A stretch of 64,000 nucleotides of DNA from Polaribacter sp. (lineage in GTDB: Bacteria; Bacteroidota; Bacteroidia; Flavobacteriales; Flavobacteriaceae): contig JAQWGI010000037.1 of the NCBI GenBank assembly GCA_029238315.1, positions 1 to 64,000 on the forward strand. Reading direction: 5' to 3'. The translations under genes and the position numbers were made by a program. The notes below the pieces were generated by a model. The model ran no database searches and was not told where the DNA came from. It saw nothing but the letters and a program-made list of their open reading frames with translations. This document shows positions 59,501 through 64,000 of the stretch, in pieces; the first letter of the stretch is position 1; every line of letters starts with the position of its first letter.

Positions 59501-60187
59501 TTTGTCTGCACTTTTTGGTGCAAATTGTTCCACTGTTGGGCCTTTTACAAAAGCCACATTATCTTTATATGCAGATACAATATCGTTTGGATGTGTTTCG
59601 GATGTTTTACGAATCATTTTAAATAATGATACCGGTTTTTCATCTCCATCAATTACAAATGTTCCATTAAAGATTTTATGTCTACAATGTTCTGAATTTA
59701 CTTGACTAAACCCAAATACTTCAGAATCTGTTAATTTTCGTCCGATTTTGGTTGCTAAGTTTTTTAAATAAACAACTTCTTCATCATTTAAAGCCAAACC
59801 TTCTTGCTGATTGTATGCTGCAATATCATCAATTTCTAGCACTTTTTCAGGCGTTACATCAACCGTAAAAATTGTTTGATGTAAACTTTTAAACTTTTGA
59901 GAAATCATTGGATCAAAATCAGAAAAATCAGCGATAGAAGCAATAAATTCTTCAATTCTAATGATTCCTTCAATACCCATATTTTGAGTAATCTCTACCG
60001 CATTTGTACTCCAAGGTGTAATCATTGCTGCACGTGGTCCAATAAAAAAAGCGTCTATAGACGCTGCATTTATTTTAGGTTGGTTGCCAAAAAGCCAATT
60101 TAATTTTGTGCTTGTTTCAGTCGATAATTCTTTTACTGTTTGAACAGCAAATATTTTGCTGTTTTGGTTTCCAAAGAAATGAATCAT
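56519..60187 (-). CDS. purL: Phosphoribosylformylglycinamidine synthase (large, single-chain)
   Basis: The 1222-residue enzyme makes FGAM from FGAR and glutamine in purine synthesis. It has the N-terminal domain, the two AIR-synthase-related halves ([60 protein letters not shown]), and the C-terminal glutaminase with the Cys nucleophile in [13 protein letters not shown] and SHGEGKF. The order is that of the long bacterial/eukaryotic PurL. In the linker before the glutaminase, LLDSARSDN is encoded by a repeat-like palindrome (57277-57302). Promoter box TAAATTTG at 60218-60225. Confidence 0.96.
   Translation of the reverse strand: [1222 protein letters not shown]
57277..57302. repeat. Repeat-like palindrome inside the purL coding region
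   Basis: The stretch TGTCACTTCGAGCGG followed by AGTCGAGAAGT has arms ACTTCGA and TCGAGAAGT that pair with a one-base bulge. Such (GTCACTTCGAGC / AGTCGAGAAGT) palindromes are frequent between genes of flavobacteria. Here it is in frame within the purL linker and adds the peptide LLDSARSDN. Confidence 0.6.
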
Positions 60188-60217
60188 TTATAGTGTGTTT
60201 GTGTGTTGTTTATATTG

Positions 60218-60225
60218 CAAATTTA
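60218..60225 (-). promoter_or_regulatory. Candidate -7 box (TAAATTTG) of purL
   Basis: It is a perfect TAnnTTTG match on the minus strand, 30 bases before the ATG. A TTG is 24 bases upstream of it. Confidence 0.5.
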
Positions 60226-60293
60226 ATATAATTCCTCGAATAAGTACTTCAAAAACCTAGAGGAATTTAAGAGTTATTCACGATGTTTTAAAC

Positions 60294-60320
60294 AAAAAAA
60301 GCGGCTAATTAGCCGCTTTT
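60294..60320 (-). terminator. Terminator of the endonuclease gene
   Basis: GCGGCTAATTAGCCGC is a perfect self-complementary stem (60301-60316) with A-run on its left, giving a T-run on the minus strand just after the gene stop at 60326. Confidence 0.88.
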
Positions 60321-60325
60321 CTTAT

Positions 60326-62515
60326 TTAGTTTTTTATTAATTTTTTAATACTGGTTCCTTGGTCAGAAATAAGTTTGACAATATATATACCGGTTGATAG
60401 GTCTTTAATATTTAATGAAGAACTTGGATTTTGAATTGAAATCATTTGTTTTCCGTTAATCGTTAATATTCTTAATTCATTAATCTTAGTAGAAGTAGGA
60501 TTTACAATATTTAAAGTAGAGCCGTTTACTGGATTCGGATAGAGTTTAAAGAGCGTATTGTCTATTTTTTCTATACTTAATCTTGCTGTATGACTACCAA
60601 TACCATCTGTTGTATTAACAGCGTAAGAATCCCATTCGTTTATGTCAAAGCTTGTGCTAGGTGAAGAAATGATCGCTTTTCTTCTTAAAGTAACATCTTT
60701 TGCGAAATTACCTGAACCTCCATTAAAAGTTCCGACGATGTCAATTAAAACGTCATCTTTAAAAAGCCCCATTGGATCATTACCATTAAAATTGATAGGC
60801 TCCCCGTTGTTCGTAGAACTGTTATTCTGTCTAATTAAATCTACTTCATTGATTAATTTTTGATCAGAATTACTACTGTTCCCAATAACAAATACCTCAT
60901 TAGGTAAAATGTTTTTTACAGCACCTGCGTCTAATGCAAAAGGAGGAGACCAAGAAGAACCACCATTTCCATTTCTTCTAATATCATAACCAACTAAACT
61001 AATACTGGCACTTGTATGGTTTACAATTTCTATAGCTTTGTTAGTTCCGGTTCCTTCAACATATTCAGAAATAAATAATTCTGTAACACCATTTGATGCT
61101 CCGTCTGTTGTTGAAACGTTAATTGCTGTACTTTGAGCAGATGTATTATCCGAAGCATCTTTTGCTAAAACACTAACTGCATAGCTAGTAGAAATAGATA
61201 AGCCAGAAACGGTGTAGCTTAAATCTGTTGTTGTTGCTTTAAATGTAGCGTCTACAAAAACATCATATCCTGTAACAGCAGTATTATCTGTAGAAGCTGT
61301 CCAAGAAATTTTAAAAGTTGTTCCAGAAATATTGCTCGCCACAACGTTTGTTGGAACAGTTGGTGCTTGTGTATCTTTAACTGTTGAAGCGTTAAGAATA
61401 ATACTTTTGGCTGATTTATTATTGATTAAATCTTTTGCTTCAATTGCAAAAGCATAAGAGGTATTCGGTGTTAAATTTGTAATAGAAACAGTTGTATTGG
61501 CGGTTTGTGCTGTTAAAACATTATCTATATAAACATTATATCCTGTTACACCAACATTGTCGGTAGATGCATCCCATGTTAATGTTAAAGCGGTAGTTGT
61601 TTGATTGCTTGCTACAACATTTGTTGGAGTAGTAGGTGCTTCTGTATCTGAACTAGTATAAATTCCCCATAAATCTTGAGCAGTTTCTCCTCCCCAAATT
61701 CTTGTTGCCAAATAAGGATTGTCTATAAATGGATTTCTATTTCCTTGAGCGTTCGCAATACTATTATCTGAATGGTAAGTATTTCTTGCTTTTTCTGTCT
61801 CAGAAACCGGATCTTCAGCATTCCATTTTAAAAACAAATCAATCATGTTGTCTGGCGTTAAAGTACTATCTCCAATACCAACACCGCTGGGTAAACATTG
61901 ATCTCCATAACGAAGATACATATACATTACAATTCTAGCAACATCTCCTTTCCATTGATCACCAGGAAACCAAGCTCTTGTATTTGCGCCGTCTGGACCA
62001 GCATAAGTATCTGAAGATCTTCCAGATGGAGTTCCAGAACCTGAACCAAATTTATAATTATTTCTCTCAGAGTTTCTGTTTTTATCAGCAGGTCTTAAAT
62101 TGTGTGCATCTGTTCCTGGACCTGGATTATCTGTTGTTAAAGATGGGTTTGCAAGCGATTTAGAGTACACGTGTTCACGATTCCATCTAAAAGATTGTCC
62201 GTCTCCAGTATCTTGTAGCGTATTGTCTCTGTATAAATCGTTTGTAGCATCTGAGTCTGAGCCATTTTCCCAACCATAAATTAATATAACTTCATTTGCA
62301 TTGGTTAGATTGGCGTCTGTAATTTTACTAGCAATCCAAACACCAGGTGTATAACTTAATGGATTTGTATGTGTAGCAATTATTTTGTTTGCCAATGCAT
62401 CTTTTAGAGGAATACCTGATAAACTTAAATCAACATCATTATAATATGCTTGTTGAGAAAAAGCTGTTAGTGTTAATCCTATTAGGAAATAAAAAGAAAG
62501 TAATTTTTTAATCAT
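60326..62515 (-). CDS. T9SS-exported endonuclease I with two FN3 domains, a lamin-tail domain and type A sorting signal
   Basis: The 729-residue product has a signal peptide (FYFLIGLTLTAFSQ). The endonuclease I domain (about 22-285) carries FRWNREHVYSKS with His115 and GTDAHNLRPADKNRNSERNNYKFG. Two fibronectin type III domains follow (about 297-380 and 385-470), then a lamin-tail domain (about 475-610, ELFISEYVEGTGTNKAIEIVNHT). The end (about 655-729) is a type A sorting domain (LYPNPVNGSTLNIVN, KQMISIQN, LSTGIYIVKLISDQG). It should be an extracellular nuclease, possibly for DNA use as nutrient or defence against nets. It is monocistronic. Confidence 0.93.
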   Translation of the reverse strand: MIKKLLSFYFLIGLTLTAFSQQAYYNDVDLSLSGIPLKDALANKIIATHTNPLSYTPGVWIASKITDANLTNANEVILIYGWENGSDSDATNDLYRDNTLQDTGDGQSFRWNREHVYSKSLANPSLTTDNPGPGTDAHNLRPADKNRNSERNNYKFGSGSGTPSGRSSDTYAGPDGANTRAWFPGDQWKGDVARIVMYMYLRYGDQCLPSGVGIGDSTLTPDNMIDLFLKWNAEDPVSETEKARNTYHSDNSIANAQGNRNPFIDNPYLATRIWGGETAQDLWGIYTSSDTEAPTTPTNVVASNQTTTALTLTWDASTDNVGVTGYNVYIDNVLTAQTANTTVSITNLTPNTSYAFAIEAKDLINNKSAKSIILNASTVKDTQAPTVPTNVVASNISGTTFKISWTASTDNTAVTGYDVFVDATFKATTTDLSYTVSGLSISTSYAVSVLAKDASDNTSAQSTAINVSTTDGASNGVTELFISEYVEGTGTNKAIEIVNHTSASISLVGYDIRRNGNGGSSWSPPFALDAGAVKNILPNEVFVIGNSSNSDQKLINEVDLIRQNNSSTNNGEPINFNGNDPMGLFKDDVLIDIVGTFNGGSGNFAKDVTLRRKAIISSPSTSFDINEWDSYAVNTTDGIGSHTARLSIEKIDNTLFKLYPNPVNGSTLNIVNPTSTKINELRILTINGKQMISIQNPSSSLNIKDLSTGIYIVKLISDQGTSIKKLIKN

Positions 62516-62565
62516 ATTCTGTGTTTTTAATCGTTAACGAGACTCTTTTTCGATGCAATTTAAAT

Positions 62566-63777
62566 TTATTTTTTTTCTAATAAAGCCATATAAAATCCGT
62601 CATAACCAGATGTTGAGGCTAATATTTTTTCATCTTTAACAAAGGTAAACTCTTTTCCAGAGTCTGATGTTAAGAATTCTTTAACTTGTTCTTGATTTTC
62701 AGAAGGCAAAACAGAGCAAGTAGCATAGACTAGTTTTCCACCTGGTTTTACCATTTTAGAATAATTTTGTAAAACCTCTTGTTGTGTTTTTTTGATATTG
62801 TCTATAAATTCTGGTTGTAATTTCCATTTAGAATCTGGATTTCTACGTAAAACACCTAATCCAGAACAAGGTGCATCAATTAATACTCTATCTGCTTTAT
62901 TGTGTAATTTCTTAATTACTTTGGTAGAATTTATTTCTTTTAAATCAATATTGTGCGCTTTATTCCTTTTTGCTCTTACCTTTAATTTACGCAACTTGCT
63001 TTCGTAAATATCCATCGCAATTATTTGCCCTTTGTTTTGCATTAAAGCAGCTAAATGTAAGGTTTTACCGCCGGCGCCAGCACAGGTATCAACCACTTTC
63101 ATGCCTGGTTGTACATCTAAATACGCAGCTACTAATTGAGATGAAGCATCTTGTACTTCAAAAAAACCTTTTTTAAATGCTTCTGTTCTAAAAACATTTG
63201 CTCTTTCAACTAATTTTAAGGCATCTGGATGATTGGGTAGTATTTCAGTAAAAATACTTTCTTGTTCTAGTTCTTTTTGTAAATCTTTTCTTGAAATATT
63301 TAGTGTATTTACTCTTAGAACAACATCTGCTTGTTTGTTTAAAGCAGCCATTTCTTTGGTCCAAAGAGTTTCCCCTAATTCAGAAACACAAAGTTCGTCC
63401 ATCCAATCAGGAATAGATTCTCTATACTTTCTAATTTTAGAGAGCTCGTCAAATTTTCCTTTTATTCTTCTTGTAGGAGTTGCTTCAATTTGATTCCAAT
63501 CTGGCAAAGGAATTCCTTTTAATACGCACCAAACGGTAAACAATCTCCATAAATTAGGTCTGTCAAAGGGTTCGTTTACATTGGCAATTTCTGCATACAA
63601 TCGTTTCCATCTTACAATTTCATAAATTGTTTCTGCTACAAACTTACGATCTCTGCTTCCCCAGCGTTTGTCTCTTTTTAGAGCTTTTTCTACTGCTTTT
63701 CCAGCATATTCTCCTTCATTAAAAACATCACGTAAACTGTCTATTACTGCGTATGTTAAATTTCTGTGTAGTCTCAT
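62566..63777 (-). CDS. RsmB/NOP2-type RNA (cytosine-5) methyltransferase
   Basis: The 403-residue SAM-dependent enzyme has an N-terminal NusB-like/RsmB part (about 1-145, RKFVAETIYEIVRWKRLYAEI) and a methyltransferase core. QDASSQLVAAYLDVQPGMKVVDTCAGAGGKTLHLAALM holds the SAM loop, VLIDAPCSGLGVLRRNPD the first Cys, and LVYATCSVLPSENQEQV the second. The end EKILASTSGYDGFYMALLEKK is the normal one. Target (16S rRNA or another RNA) cannot be decided. It is monocistronic with a TACATTTG box upstream. Confidence 0.92.
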   Translation of the reverse strand: MRLHRNLTYAVIDSLRDVFNEGEYAGKAVEKALKRDKRWGSRDRKFVAETIYEIVRWKRLYAEIANVNEPFDRPNLWRLFTVWCVLKGIPLPDWNQIEATPTRRIKGKFDELSKIRKYRESIPDWMDELCVSELGETLWTKEMAALNKQADVVLRVNTLNISRKDLQKELEQESIFTEILPNHPDALKLVERANVFRTEAFKKGFFEVQDASSQLVAAYLDVQPGMKVVDTCAGAGGKTLHLAALMQNKGQIIAMDIYESKLRKLKVRAKRNKAHNIDLKEINSTKVIKKLHNKADRVLIDAPCSGLGVLRRNPDSKWKLQPEFIDNIKKTQQEVLQNYSKMVKPGGKLVYATCSVLPSENQEQVKEFLTSDSGKEFTFVKDEKILASTSGYDGFYMALLEKK

Positions 63778-63822
63778 TTATAGAATCTTAAAACCTAAAA
63801 AAATGTTATTTCTTAGAAGTTG

Positions 63823-63830
63823 CAAATGTA
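63823..63830 (-). promoter_or_regulatory. Candidate -7 box (TACATTTG) of the RsmB-type methyltransferase
   Basis: It is a perfect TAnnTTTG match on the minus strand, 45 bases before the start. The final 170 bases of the window (63831-64000) hold no gene I can support. Confidence 0.45.
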
Positions 63831-64000
63831 AGCATAAAGATGAGATTATTTTTCTTTTTTATGTTGTTTTTGACAGCGTGTTTAAGACATTTTTATGAAA
63901 TGATTGCTATTTTTATGTAGCACTAAATTTCTTGTTTACATATTTCAATCTATTTGTGTATTTTCGTTTTTTGCAAAAGAAAAATCATTAAGACTTGATC

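Noticed and set aside
63901..64000. Promoter-like TTG and TATTTTCG at the right edge
   Set aside because: The -7 match is imperfect (TTTTCG) and the downstream gene is outside the window, so it cannot be judged.

Overview
The window is chromosomal DNA from an AT-rich (roughly 30% G+C by eye) member of the Bacteroidota, most likely the family Flavobacteriaceae, with Polaribacter or Tenacibaculum-like bacteria as the best guess. The evidence is type IX secretion (T9SS) parts and C-terminal sorting domains, a PorP/SprF protein, tandem PPIases next to MoxR, DUF3822 and DUF493 proteins, LytTR regulators, absence of clear Shine-Dalgarno sequences, and many TAnnTTTG (-7) promoter boxes of the Bacteroidota sigma factor. 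I see no rRNA, CRISPR array, insertion sequence or prophage.

Layout. 1-7.7 kb: the end of rpsA, a small outer-membrane-type protein, a lipoprotein resembling class A beta-lactamases, a phosphoglucosamine/phosphomannomutase with an overlapping outer-membrane protein and a class V aminotransferase, a lipid A-type acyltransferase and a rhomboid protease. 7.7-13 kb: tRNA-Gly, a GNAT protein, then a phosphorelay cluster (receiver, H-NOX-like remnant, PAS-PAS-GAF histidine kinase, Hpt, LytTR regulator) in which the sensor is truncated and the kinase carries an in-frame TGA; then a candidate small RNA and a CAU tRNA. 13-19 kb: housekeeping genes (START-like, class IV aminotransferase, YqgE, HU, fmt, recQ, an AAA_28 ATPase, DUF493). 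19-24 kb: three periplasmic PPIase/SurA-type chaperone genes, moxR and a tiny membrane protein. 24-33.5 kb: alpha-L-fucosidase, rsmD, DUF3822, a membrane protein, a RecD-like helicase, an LpxR-like protein, two tandem PPK2 kinases, an Smr protein and a cysteine desulfurase.

33.8-40.6 kb is the most accessory-looking part: a strong promoter drives a 903-residue collagen-like modular surface protein, a protein with a T9SS type B sorting domain, a PorP/SprF protein and an OmpA-family PD40 protein. This is the usual make-up of a T9SS-exported surface structure with its own outer-membrane anchor. 40.6-50.1 kb (mostly minus strand): YchJ, an unknown protein, mnmE, DUF4870, DUF4268, miaE, a glucosaminidase, a SulP transporter, a universal stress protein and dnaX. 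50-64 kb: msrA, two tandem long-chain acyl-CoA synthetases, a secreted pentapeptide-type protein, a frameshifted AraC-family regulator, purL (with a repeat-like palindrome inside the coding region), a T9SS-exported endonuclease I and an RsmB/NOP2-type RNA methyltransferase.

Most noteworthy: the decaying H-NOX/kinase relay, the candidate pseudoknotted sRNA at about 12.7 kb, the 13-module collagen-like protein, a perfect 9-bp dyad between the divergent lpxR and ppk2 genes, the repeat-like palindrome in purL, and the frameshifted araC.
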